From positions 186,001-250,000 of the forward strand of contig NZ_FQUM01000006.1 in NCBI RefSeq assembly GCF_900129025.1: a stretch of 64,000 bases of DNA. The letters run 5' to 3'. Within the stretch, counting starts at the first letter, position 1, and every line of letters begins with the position of its first letter. The notes under the pieces were generated by a model. That model did no database searches. It saw only the letters and a program-made list of their open reading frames with translations, and was not told the DNA's origin. The stretch is from Mariniphaga anaerophila. Lineage in GTDB: Bacteria > Bacteroidota > Bacteroidia > Bacteroidales > Prolixibacteraceae. This document shows, piece by piece, positions 1 through 7,856 of this stretch. Made by a program: the position numbers and the translations under genes.

Positions 1-309
1 ATAAAAAGCTGGGATTTTGGCCGTCAGCGGCGGGTATCTTTCGAGTACATTTTGTTTGAGGGGCTGAACGATTCGCCACAGCATGTGAAAGAGCTGGCGC
101 GTTTACTGAAAGGACTGAAATGCCGCATCAACCTTATTCGTTTTCATCCGGTGCCCGGAACGCCGCTGAAAAGTCCCGCAGAAGAAACCATTCAGCGTTT
201 TAAAGACGAACTCAATCAAAAGGGAATTCTGACCACAGTGAGAGCTTCCCGCGGCCAGGATATTTATGCTGCGTGCGGATTGCTTTCTACCAAGGAAATG
301 ACTAGCTAA
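1..309 (+). CDS. rlmN: 23S rRNA (adenine-C2)-methyltransferase RlmN, C-terminal part
   Basis: Only the last 102 codons lie in the window; the frame is open from base 1, so the gene is cut by the window edge. RlmN is a radical SAM enzyme that methylates A2503 of 23S rRNA (and some tRNAs) at C2. The visible part has the family's late motifs: FEYI, LNLIRFHP-like NLIRFHPVPGTPL, and the C-terminal SRGQDIYAACG segment that carries the second catalytic cysteine used in methyl transfer. The 4Fe-4S CxxxCxxC motif lies upstream, outside the window. The TTG near base 52 is internal, not a real start. It converges with the small minus-strand membrane gene at 406. Confidence 0.93.
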   Translation: MKSWDFGRQRRVSFEYILFEGLNDSPQHVKELARLLKGLKCRINLIRFHPVPGTPLKSPAEETIQRFKDELNQKGILTTVRASRGQDIYAACGLLSTKEMTS

Positions 310-405
310 AATATTTCCATTTCGGAAAAGACACACTTCAACCAGAAAAGTGCCCTTCTGAAAACGCCAGAGAAAACTTGATTACTTTTTGCGCTGCGCC
401 TGCTC

Positions 406-663
406 TTACCTGAAATGCGGCATTGCAGAAACAATAAGAACAATTACAAGCACAACAAATAACACAAATACTGCATCGTTCTGGATTTTTCGCAGAAAAT
501 AGATAATTGTTGGGGTGAATATTCCCAGAAAAACGGCTTCCCTTAATTCTCGCATGGTAATGCTAAAACTTCCGGTGGCAATCCAGTTGGATATTTCGGG
601 AAGCAACAAAAACAGGCCAATTGCAATTATAATTACTTCAATAAACTGAATAAACTGCTTCAT
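406..663 (-). CDS. small hydrophobic protein, 85 aa, unknown function
   Basis: An 85-residue protein with three hydrophobic stretches (about residues 5-23, 43-59 and 64-82), so probably an inner-membrane protein. I do not recognise the family. The start ATG is at 663, 21 bp downstream of the ruvC stop on the same strand, so it is probably the last gene of the TPR-EamA-ruvC-small protein run. No Cys, His or charged motif suggests chemistry. The length, clean start and operon position argue that it is real; function cannot be inferred. Confidence 0.6.
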   Translation of the reverse strand: MKQFIQFIEVIIIAIGLFLLLPEISNWIATGSFSITMRELREAVFLGIFTPTIIYFLRKIQNDAVFVLFVVLVIVLIVSAMPHFR

Positions 664-684
664 AATTATTAAACAAAATCAATA

Positions 685-1239
685 TTATTTTACTCTTCCG
701 GGATTCTTCTTAATAAAATCTCCCCAGTTTTTATACTCCTTGTTTTTTTGCGGTTTTCCCTGTTGTATAAAGTGGCAAATAGCTACGGCTACAGCATCTG
801 TGGCATCCAGAGCCTGGTCGAGGTCGGTCAGATTATAAACTTTCTGCAAAAAATATTTTACCTGTTCTTTTGAGGCTCTTCCCATGCCGGTAATGGCTTG
901 TTTTACCAACAGCGGTGCATATTCGTGGATGGGCACCGAAAAGTGGAGTGCTGCTGCCATAAGCACGCCTTGGCCGCGCCCCAGCTTTAACATCGACTGC
1001 ACATTTTTCCCGTAAAACGGCGCTTCAATAGCCATTACATCCGGACGGTATTCGTCTACCAAATGCAACGCCCGCTCGTGCAGATACTGCAACCGCTGGT
1101 AGTGGTCGGAATATTTACCAGGCACCAGGGTTCCCATGTTTATTATAACCGGTTTGTTGTTCCTCACTTCTACCAGTCCGTAGCCGGTTACGGTTGTCCC
1201 GGGGTCAATACCTAATATTTTGAGTGGCTTCCCGTTCAT
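685..1239 (-). CDS. ruvC: Holliday junction endonuclease RuvC
   Basis: Resolvase that nicks Holliday junctions symmetrically during recombinational repair with RuvAB. 184 aa, slightly longer than the usual 165-175 because of a Lys-rich tail. The four acidic metal ligands are all in place: Asp12 in LGIDPGT, Glu72 in AIEAPFYGKN, and Asp145 and Asp148 in DATDAVAVAICH. The ATG at 1239 overlaps the stop of the upstream EamA gene by 4 bp (ATGA), which fixes the start and indicates translational coupling. The acquired neighbours on this strand are not recombination genes. Confidence 0.96.
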   Translation of the reverse strand: MNGKPLKILGIDPGTTVTGYGLVEVRNNKPVIINMGTLVPGKYSDHYQRLQYLHERALHLVDEYRPDVMAIEAPFYGKNVQSMLKLGRGQGVLMAAALHFSVPIHEYAPLLVKQAITGMGRASKEQVKYFLQKVYNLTDLDQALDATDAVAVAICHFIQQGKPQKNKEYKNWGDFIKKNPGRVK

Positions 1240-2129
1240 GTATTTATTTGATTCTTCTTGTCAAACCTTTGAACTAAAATTCCGGCAATAATACATGCCA
1301 GTCCGGCAAAAGTAGTGATGAACAGGGTCTCCTTCAAAATAAACCGGATAAAAATGAGCGACAGGAAAGGCGTCAGAAATATCAGGTTCCCGATTTTTGC
1401 GTTGTTGGTACTCAATTGCATTGCTTTCATCCAGAAAACATAGGTTACGCCAACTTCAAAAATGCCAATGTAAATTGCAGCATACAACCCGGTTCCGGGT
1501 TCAATTCTGAATTCAGTAAAAAAGAAGACGGTTACCGCCAGAAAAATCAGGCCGAAAAAGAAATTTAAAAAAAGTTTTACAATGCCGTCTCTTTTGTCGC
1601 GAACATTCAAAACCCAGTACAGCGCCCAGAGCACTGAACTACCAAGCGCGAGCAAAACGCCGTTCAAACTGGTATTTTGAAAACCGCTAAGCCCTCCCTG
1701 CGACGAAATTAAAACCACACCGGCAAAACTGATAACAAGTCCGGCGATGCTCCATTTCCCAATTTTTTGCCCTAAAAGCGGGACAGAGAGCAGAGTTAGC
1801 ACAATGGGCCACACCATGTTGAGCGGCTGTGCCAGTTGCGCTGGCAAAAGCGAATAAGCTTTAAACAGAACCAGGTAATACAAAAGCGGATTGAGCGCCC
1901 CCAACACCATCGAATTGATCAGCTGGCCTACGGTTTGCTGCATCAAAAGCTTTGTCTTTTTTTGAATAACCAGTATAAAAAATAAAATAATTACCGAAGT
2001 TGCAGATGCGTAAAAAATAAGCTGAATGAAGTCGAGCTCGCTCAACCCCAGCTTAAACGAGGTAGCTACCGTTGACCACAGCAATACCGACAACCCTGCG
2101 TAGAGGTACGATTTTTCAATTGATTTCAT
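1236..2129 (-). CDS. EamA/DMT-family transporter (RhaT/YdcZ-like permease)
   Basis: Inner-membrane transporter of the drug/metabolite superfamily with about ten hydrophobic segments in two homologous EamA halves; substrate unknown. I place the start at the ATG at 2129 (MKSIEKSYLY, 297 aa). The longer open frame from 2237 would add 36 Arg-rich, non-membrane residues and overlap the TPR gene by 122 bp, whereas the 2129 start gives a 14-bp overlap typical of coupled genes. Visible family features include the LLWSTVATSFKLGL first helix and the LAQPLNMVWPIVLTLL mid-protein helix. The 3' end overlaps ruvC by 4 bp. Confidence 0.9.
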   Translation of the reverse strand: MKSIEKSYLYAGLSVLLWSTVATSFKLGLSELDFIQLIFYASATSVIILFFILVIQKKTKLLMQQTVGQLINSMVLGALNPLLYYLVLFKAYSLLPAQLAQPLNMVWPIVLTLLSVPLLGQKIGKWSIAGLVISFAGVVLISSQGGLSGFQNTSLNGVLLALGSSVLWALYWVLNVRDKRDGIVKLFLNFFFGLIFLAVTVFFFTEFRIEPGTGLYAAIYIGIFEVGVTYVFWMKAMQLSTNNAKIGNLIFLTPFLSLIFIRFILKETLFITTFAGLACIIAGILVQRFDKKNQINT

Positions 2130-4023
2130 TGGGGATAGTGTCCTGTATAAATAATTCTTCCTGCGGGTTAACCGGCGCATCCGGATAAATCTCCCGCAAC
2201 TCTCTGAACTTCTGGCGCGACTCTTCGGTAAAAACACTTCCCGGGAAGCGGCTTAACATATCGCGGTAAAGTTCTTTTGCACGTTCTTTTTCATTCAACT
2301 GGAAGTTGCACAATTCGGCCAACATAAACAGTGCATCGTCGGCCAGCAAACCTGAGCTGAAATTATCGGTAATCTCCTGCAGAAAGCCAGCAGCCTCTGT
2401 GTAATTGTTGCGGTCAATTTCAATTTTTGCTTTCCGGAAAAGAATATTGTCGGTTAACGAATGAAAAGGATAAATCTCAGCAATAGAATCGAGGGTCGTC
2501 ATCGCTTCAGATTCCTTATTCCTGAAAAACAACAGGTCGGCGCGGGCAAACATTTGCAAAGGCACGGCCGTGGTATCCAGGTTCAGATTGTTGCCAATAA
2601 GCATGGAAAGTTCCATGGCATCGTTAGCAGTTAATTTTGACGTGCTGGCCTTCAGAACATCCAGTTGAGCCTTGGCCCAACTAAAATTTCCCATATAATA
2701 TCCCAGTCTGGCTTTTTTTAATTTTACTTCATCGCCCAGCGTGTTGTTTTTGTTGGCATCAATTACCTGCGAGTAAAGCAGTGTTGCTTCCCACGGATCA
2801 CCGGCATAAACATAAATATCTGCCAATTCGGTTTTCAAAATTCCCAGATCTTCAGGTTTGAGAAGAGGGAGCTTCAATCCTTTTTCCAGTATGGAAATTG
2901 CTTTTTCAGAATCATTCAGATAAAACGCCAGCAGATGAGCATAATCATGAATTAGCCCAAGAGTGTTAACAGAATAGCCAAGCATTTCCAGACTACTTTC
3001 GAATTTTCCGGCCAGCTCGTTTCCATCCGCTTGCGACTCGGGCCCGCTGGTTGTGTAGCGCATGTACGATGCGCGAATGTTTTGGACAAACGCAGGAATG
3101 TAAAGCGGAGAATTTTCGCCTTTTTCAACCAGGTAATTAAAGGCACGCTCTGCCTCGTCGTACATTTTATTATTAAGCGCCATTTGTCCCATTTGCAGAA
3201 TGTGAGTGTCTTCTTCTCCGGTTCTCCGGTCTAATGCAAGTGCCTGTCGCAAAGCACCTGCAAATTGTTTTTCCTGAAGGAAGAACCAAATCAGCAGCCG
3301 GTTGTAAACAATTACACTGGGTTCTGCCTGAATTCGTTTTAAAATTTGTTCCCTGAAATTCTGGCGCAACCCGCCATCCACGTCAATGCGCATTGCCGAT
3401 GAAAGGGCACTTTGAACACGCTGAATCTGCTTGTCATCCTGCCTGATAAGGTTCAGGTACTCTTCCATCATTTTGTCGTAATCGCGTAAATAGAGGTAGT
3501 TACGCGCCAATTCGTAGTTAAACTGTTCCTGAGGTATCTCCTTGCGCCCTTTCAGGTAAACCTTTTTCGACCATTCAAACTCCTGCCACTGCATAAACGA
3601 GTTTGCCGCAACCAAAATACTTCCCTTGTTTGCCGGAACTTGTTTCAACGCTTCCGTGTATTTTTCATCGGCTTCTTTCAACTTCTTTTGTGCTTTTAAA
3701 AGATATCCCCAATGAATAAGCAGATCTGGACGGAGCGTGCGCTGTTTTTTCAGCTCTTTCTGAATGAAGGTTTCTGCTCCCTCAAAATCCTGCATCTCTA
3801 TCATGGAATTGAGGTAAAGCCTGAAATAGTAATTGTTTTTTGAAAGATTGTAAACTTCCAGCAACAGAGGTGCGGCTTTTTCGTAATCCTTTGCATTGTA
3901 GTACGACAATGCCAGCTTTGTGGCAGACTGAATTTCATTGGGTTGAGCTTGCGCCCACAGAACATTCGCGCCAAACAGCAGAAAAAAAGCTACAACAATA
4001 TGTTTTGTGTACTGTTTCATCAT
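2116..4023 (-). CDS. secreted/periplasmic tetratricopeptide repeat protein
   Basis: 635 aa beginning with a signal peptide (residues 1-25, cleavage near LWAQA). The rest is almost wholly helical with recognisable TPR pairs (for example ALSYYNAKDYEKAAPLLLEVY at 38-58, and repeats about 520-600 such as AEIYPFHS and LAELCNFQLNEKERAKELY). TPR solenoids are protein-binding scaffolds; the partner is unknown. The start is an ATGATG pair at 4023/4020. The gene heads the run leading to EamA, ruvC and the small membrane protein, and is divergent from lipA with only 97 bp between them. Broadly conserved in Bacteroidota in my experience, but unnamed. Confidence 0.88.
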   Translation of the reverse strand: MMKQYTKHIVVAFFLLFGANVLWAQAQPNEIQSATKLALSYYNAKDYEKAAPLLLEVYNLSKNNYYFRLYLNSMIEMQDFEGAETFIQKELKKQRTLRPDLLIHWGYLLKAQKKLKEADEKYTEALKQVPANKGSILVAANSFMQWQEFEWSKKVYLKGRKEIPQEQFNYELARNYLYLRDYDKMMEEYLNLIRQDDKQIQRVQSALSSAMRIDVDGGLRQNFREQILKRIQAEPSVIVYNRLLIWFFLQEKQFAGALRQALALDRRTGEEDTHILQMGQMALNNKMYDEAERAFNYLVEKGENSPLYIPAFVQNIRASYMRYTTSGPESQADGNELAGKFESSLEMLGYSVNTLGLIHDYAHLLAFYLNDSEKAISILEKGLKLPLLKPEDLGILKTELADIYVYAGDPWEATLLYSQVIDANKNNTLGDEVKLKKARLGYYMGNFSWAKAQLDVLKASTSKLTANDAMELSMLIGNNLNLDTTAVPLQMFARADLLFFRNKESEAMTTLDSIAEIYPFHSLTDNILFRKAKIEIDRNNYTEAAGFLQEITDNFSSGLLADDALFMLAELCNFQLNEKERAKELYRDMLSRFPGSVFTEESRQKFRELREIYPDAPVNPQEELFIQDTIPNEIN

Positions 4024-4072
4024 TATGCAAAAATAACAGGTAAAATAACATTACGGTTTTTGTGACCTGCTT

Positions 4073-4102
4073 TTTGCTTTTAAACATTTAGGGTTACTTT
4101 TG
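4073..4102 (+). promoter_or_regulatory. Bacteroidota-type promoter for lipA
   Basis: TTTG at 4073-4076, 18-bp spacer, then TACTTTTG at 4095-4102, a perfect match to the TAnnTTTG -7 element described for Bacteroides sigma-ABfr. Transcription would begin near 4109, giving a 12-nt leader to the ATG at 4121. Confidence 0.65.
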
Positions 4103-4120
4103 TACAAAACATTTTTTATT

Positions 4121-4984
4121 ATGGCGCACGAGTTGACAGAAAGGCAAAGGCTGCCGCGATGGATGAAGATGAAAATGCCAAAAGGCGAAAGCTATTCAAA
4201 GGTGAAAAATCTGGTTGAAAAGCATGGCCTTCATACAATATGCACCAGCGGGAACTGTCCGAATATTGGAGAATGCTGGAACCGTGGCACTGCCACATTT
4301 ATGATTTTGGGGGATATTTGCACCCGCCGTTGCAAATTTTGTGCGGTGAAAAGCGGAAAACCTCTGGCTCCCGACTTGAAAGAGCCGGAAAAAGTGGCTG
4401 AATCAGTCCGGATAATGGGAGTGAAACATTGTGTAATTACCTCGGTTGATCGTGACGATTTGGACGATCAGGGTGCCGGCATCTGGGCGCGTACCATAAC
4501 CGAAGTAAAACGGGTAAACCCGGACACACGCATCGAAGTGCTCATCCCCGATTTCAGAGGTAAGGAAGAACTCATTCAGCAGGTAATTGATGCCGGCCCG
4601 GATGTAATTTCCCACAATCTTGAAACCGTGGAAAGGTTAACTCCGTTTGTACGATTCGCATCAAAATACCGTCGCAGCCTTGATGTGATAAAATATGTAG
4701 CACAGCACTACACTGTTGCAAAATCAGGAATTATGCTTGGGCTGGGCGAAACTTACGACGAAGTGCTGCAAACAATGGACAATTTGCGTGAAGCCGGATG
4801 CAAGGTGATGACCATCGGGCAATATTTGGCTCCCACGTCAACACACATGCCGGTGGTAGAATACATTGAACCCGCACAATTTGCCGAGTACCGCAAAATA
4901 GGACTTGAAAAAGGATTCTCGTTTGTGGAAAGCTCTCCGTTGGTGCGAAGTTCATACAGAGCGGAAGAACATGTCAAAGCTTAA
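4121..4984 (+). CDS. lipA: lipoyl synthase LipA
   Basis: Radical SAM enzyme that inserts two sulfurs into protein-bound octanoyl groups to make lipoate. 287 aa from the ATG at 4121. The auxiliary-cluster cysteines sit in CTSGNCPNIGECW (Cys41, Cys46, Cys52), the radical SAM cysteines in CTRRCKFC (Cys67, Cys71, Cys74), and the C-terminal RSSY motif (276-279), whose serine ligates the auxiliary cluster, is present. A TTG at 4100 would add seven residues but lies inside the promoter. lipB follows 173 bp downstream on the same strand, so both steps of lipoylation are adjacent. Confidence 0.96.
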   Translation: MAHELTERQRLPRWMKMKMPKGESYSKVKNLVEKHGLHTICTSGNCPNIGECWNRGTATFMILGDICTRRCKFCAVKSGKPLAPDLKEPEKVAESVRIMGVKHCVITSVDRDDLDDQGAGIWARTITEVKRVNPDTRIEVLIPDFRGKEELIQQVIDAGPDVISHNLETVERLTPFVRFASKYRRSLDVIKYVAQHYTVAKSGIMLGLGETYDEVLQTMDNLREAGCKVMTIGQYLAPTSTHMPVVEYIEPAQFAEYRKIGLEKGFSFVESSPLVRSSYRAEEHVKA

Positions 4985-5157
4985 AAATACAGAGAGAAAA
5001 CTGTTCAGTATTTAAAAACTGAGAAAGTCTTTTTGTATTCAATTGGTTATTGGCAGGTGCTACGCAGGAATATAATTTTTATTGTTGGTTAAACAATATT
5101 ATGTTAGTTATTGCAAATCAGCAAACAATCTTGGTGAAATAAAAAACTGCAATAAAA

Positions 5158-5823
5158 GTGGCAAATTTTAATTATAACGACATTGGTCTGAAAGACTACC
5201 AGGAAGTTTGGGACTTTCAGGAACAGATTCTGGAGGAAATAGTAGCGGAAAAGCGGGCAACAAAAAAACCGTCTTCCAAAAATCAATTCATCCTGGTGGA
5301 GCATCCGCATGTTTACACGTTGGGAAAAAGCGGCGACGAAAAAAATCTTTTGGCACAAGACGATTTTCTGAAAAAAATCGAAGCTACTTTTTACCGAATT
5401 AACCGCGGCGGAGACATTACCTACCACGGACCCGGACAACTCGTAGGCTACCCGATTATTGACCTGGAATATTACAATATCGGAGTGCGCGAATACATCG
5501 AAAAGATGGAAGATGCCATTATTGCCACAGTTGCCGAATACGGTGTTAAAACAGGTCGAAAAGAGGGAGCAACCGGCGTGTGGATTGATGCGGAACATCC
5601 GTCGCGAGCCCGGAAGGTTTGTGCCATCGGAGTGCGTGTCAGCCGTTTTGTAACCATGCACGGATTTGCATTAAATGTAAACACAGACATGCGCTACTTT
5701 AATTACATCAACCCCTGTGGACTTACCTTTGGGGTAACTTCCATTCAGCAGGAATTGGGAAGAGAAGTGCCAATGGCGGAAGTAAAAGCACTACTTAAAG
5801 AAAAATTCAACGAGGTTTACTAG
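5158..5823 (+). CDS. lipB: octanoyltransferase LipB
   Basis: Transfers octanoyl from acyl carrier protein to lipoyl domains, supplying the substrate for LipA. 221 aa. The conserved RGGDITYHGPGQLVGYPI block spans 83-100, the catalytic lysine is Lys153 (KVCAIGVR) and the acyl-thioester cysteine is Cys187 (NPCGLT). I accept the GTG at 5158 as start: it gives the normal N-terminus just before the conserved DYQEVWDFQE segment, and no ATG lies upstream in frame. The family is cytoplasmic. The 173-bp gap from lipA shows no terminator, so the two may be co-transcribed. Confidence 0.95.
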   Translation: MANFNYNDIGLKDYQEVWDFQEQILEEIVAEKRATKKPSSKNQFILVEHPHVYTLGKSGDEKNLLAQDDFLKKIEATFYRINRGGDITYHGPGQLVGYPIIDLEYYNIGVREYIEKMEDAIIATVAEYGVKTGRKEGATGVWIDAEHPSRARKVCAIGVRVSRFVTMHGFALNVNTDMRYFNYINPCGLTFGVTSIQQELGREVPMAEVKALLKEKFNEVY

Positions 5824-6133
5824 ATAAGTACCCGACATTTCCGCACAACCCTTTTTTCGGATGAAAGCCAGACGCAAATGGCGTATTTTACTTGCTGAGA
5901 TTTTTGTTTGCGCGGTGTGTTGGAATGTTCGTCAGGCTGCATTGATTATGTTGCTGTCATTTAAAAATTGCTGGTTTCTGTTTCAGTGTACATATAATCT
6001 ACAGCCTTGTTTCTTATTTCAAGTATCTTAATGCACAACACAGTAGTTTGTGGCTCACAGATTTCTTTGTGTTTAATAATTGTAGTATATAGTCTCTTCG
6101 GCAATTTGAAATAAACTTGTATTTTTACCCCAC
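5824..6133. other. 310-bp intergenic region between lipB and PUL1
   Basis: No open frame, tRNA or strong hairpin found. Toward the 3' end TTTG at 6105-6108 and TATTTTTA at 6120-6127 resemble promoter elements but are only 11 bp apart, so I do not call a promoter. It marks the boundary between housekeeping genes and the glycoside-use locus. Confidence 0.5.
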
Positions 6134-6694
6134 ATGATTGATGCTCACAAAAGAGTTAAGGAAGAGTTCGCCTGGTCGCATAAACAATTTGCCGATTTTT
6201 TCAGGGAGAATTACCATACCGCCTGCCTGGTTGCATTGCGTTACATGTCAGATGTTGATGAGGCAGAAGATATGGTACAGGATATTTTTGCTGCTTTGTG
6301 GGAGAAGCGGAAAACCATTCAGGTTAAAACAAATCACAAAAATTATCTTTTTACGGCGGTTAGGAATCACGCTATAAACACCGTTCAGCGAAGCAAGGAG
6401 AAAACGATATCGCTTTCAGCGCTTTTTGTTGATGTTTCAGAAGAAGAGAATCCGAATCATTTTAAAGACGAGGAACTTGCTGCGGAAATTTCCAAAGCGA
6501 TAAATGAACTTCCCAAGGGCTGCCGGGCTGTTTTTACCTTGGCTTACCTGGAGAACATGACTTATCAGCAGATTGCAGATAAGCTGAATTTGTCTAAAAA
6601 CACCATAAAAACCCAAATGGGGGTTGCCTACCGACAATTGCGTGAAAAGCTGAAAAAGTATGTTGTTGTGTTGCTGGAGTTTGTTTTTAATTGA
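6134..6694 (+). CDS. ECF-type RNA polymerase sigma factor (SusCD-linked)
   Basis: 186 aa. Region 2 spans about residues 18-90 (FRENYHTACLVALRYMSDVDEAEDMVQDIFAALWE, then NYLFTAVRNHAIN) and region 4 about 125-178 (LPKGCRAVFTLAYLENMTYQQIADKLNLSKNTIKTQM). It belongs to the group paired with FecR anti-sigma factors and STN-containing SusC receptors, which activates the adjacent transport genes when the receptor is loaded. The fecR gene follows 79 bp downstream. Expected to direct transcription of PUL1, although its promoter sequence cannot be read from this single locus. Confidence 0.93.
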   Translation: MIDAHKRVKEEFAWSHKQFADFFRENYHTACLVALRYMSDVDEAEDMVQDIFAALWEKRKTIQVKTNHKNYLFTAVRNHAINTVQRSKEKTISLSALFVDVSEEENPNHFKDEELAAEISKAINELPKGCRAVFTLAYLENMTYQQIADKLNLSKNTIKTQMGVAYRQLREKLKKYVVVLLEFVFN

Positions 6695-6739
6695 AAGAAT
6701 ACGCAAAATAATTTTACTTTTTTTTAATGCGCTTTCACC

Positions 6740-6753
6740 CTTTTTTAAAAAAG
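6740..6753. promoter_or_regulatory. 14-bp palindrome in the sigma-fecR gap
   Basis: Perfect palindrome, C then six T, six A, G, flanked by CACC and TGTG and lying 21 bp upstream of the fecR ATG. It could be an operator or simply an AT-rich hairpin; the sequence alone does not decide. Confidence 0.3.
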
Positions 6754-6773
6754 TGTGTCATTAATAACAGAAC

Positions 6774-7754
6774 ATGGGAAATAATAACGAAAATAAGATA
6801 GAAGAATTTGTTGGCTACCTTCATGGGGAAGATGACGCATCGTTTGGCGGAGAACACTCGGATAGTAACGAGCTAAACGATGTAAGAAAAATTTTTAGCC
6901 TGCGCAAGAAAGTAAAACAGACTTTGTTGCTAAAAACCGGACAGGAAGCGTGGACAAATGTTGAACAACGGATGAAAAGCCACCGCACTTTTCGTGTAAA
7001 AAAAAATCTAAACTATTTTCGTTATGCGGCAGCAATCTTGGCAATTGTAACGCTGACCGGAGTTTTAGCTGTATTGTTTTTCCAATCCCCGTTCAATAAA
7101 GGAAAAGAGATTGTTACTGAGATAATATCCGGAATGGGAGAAATGAAGGAAGTTGTATTGCCGGACGGAACCGTTGTTGGGCTGGGATCCAACACCGTAA
7201 TAAAATACAGCAGTAGTTTTGGACGTAATAGCAGAGAGGTAGTTTTTAGCGGGGAGGCCATGTTTAATGTAAAAAAAGATGAGACTTCCCCTTTTTTCGT
7301 AAAAATGGGTGATGCACGGATTCAGGTGCTCGGAACAAAATTTTTGGTAACCAGCTTTGCGAAAGTAAACAGAAATGAAGTGGTATTACTGGAAGGAAAT
7401 GTGCAATACAAAAGGAATAACCATAATATTTCAATGTCGGCTGGTGAACGGATTACAGATGACTTGATTTTAGGAAATGTGGTTAGTAATCAGGTGGATG
7501 TGTCTCGTTATGTTGAATGGACAGCGGGTAAGGTATATTTGGATAACGACCTCTTGGAGTATTTGGTATTTCTTATGGAGCAGTGGTATGGAATTCCATT
7601 TGAATTCGGTTCTGAAGATATCAAGGATTATTGTTTTTCCGGTGTGATAAATAAGAATAAGACATTGGAGTACAATTTGAATATTATTTCACTAACTAAT
7701 AAAATAAAATTTAAACAAGATGAAAACAGGATAATTGTAAAGAAAAGGGCTTAA
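6774..7754 (+). CDS. FecR-family anti-sigma factor
   Basis: 326 aa inner-membrane protein: cytoplasmic sigma-binding N-terminus (1-80), one transmembrane helix (about 82-103), periplasmic FecR domain (about 115-215, with the family's GEMKEVVLPDGTVVGL strand pair) and a C-terminal DUF4974-like domain (about 250-322). In this system the periplasmic part contacts the STN domain of the outer-membrane SusC protein and releases the sigma factor. It sits between its expected partners, the sigma gene upstream and the STN-bearing SusC gene downstream. The start ATG at 6774 follows a purine-rich stretch. Confidence 0.94.
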   Translation: MGNNNENKIEEFVGYLHGEDDASFGGEHSDSNELNDVRKIFSLRKKVKQTLLLKTGQEAWTNVEQRMKSHRTFRVKKNLNYFRYAAAILAIVTLTGVLAVLFFQSPFNKGKEIVTEIISGMGEMKEVVLPDGTVVGLGSNTVIKYSSSFGRNSREVVFSGEAMFNVKKDETSPFFVKMGDARIQVLGTKFLVTSFAKVNRNEVVLLEGNVQYKRNNHNISMSAGERITDDLILGNVVSNQVDVSRYVEWTAGKVYLDNDLLEYLVFLMEQWYGIPFEFGSEDIKDYCFSGVINKNKTLEYNLNIISLTNKIKFKQDENRIIVKKRA

Positions 7755-7759
7755 AAAAA

Positions 7760-7828
7760 CCGGGAACTGCTCCAACAATTCCCGGCACATAAATCTCAAC
7801 CGTGCTTTTGGTTTAATGAAAAGCACGG
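7760..7828 (+). promoter_or_regulatory. two tandem hairpins upstream of susC (PUL1)
   Basis: Hairpin A: CCGGGAA (7760-7766) pairs with TTCCCGG (7779-7785). Hairpin B: CCGTGCTTTT (7800-7809) pairs perfectly with AAAAGCACGG (7819-7828), 9-nt loop. Neither is followed by a U-tract, so they are not ordinary terminators. They occupy most of the 102-bp leader between fecR and susC and could protect the susCD mRNA or act as an attenuator. Confidence 0.55.
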
Positions 7829-7856
7829 AATTGTTTAACTAACAAAAATCAAATGT

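Noticed and set aside
2130-2237. 36-residue N-terminal extension of the EamA transporter
   Set aside because: Arg/Ser-rich, encoded within the TPR gene, and before the normal first transmembrane helix.
4028-4035. TATTTTTG on the minus strand just before the TPR gene
   Set aside because: It is an exact TAnnTTTG word but lies 5 bp from the ATG, so transcription would start at or within the start codon; chance in AT-rich sequence is more likely than a leaderless mRNA.
6695-6773. Sigma-dependent promoter in the sigma-fecR gap
   Set aside because: Only a palindrome is visible; no -7 or -33 box fits, so I list the palindrome only.
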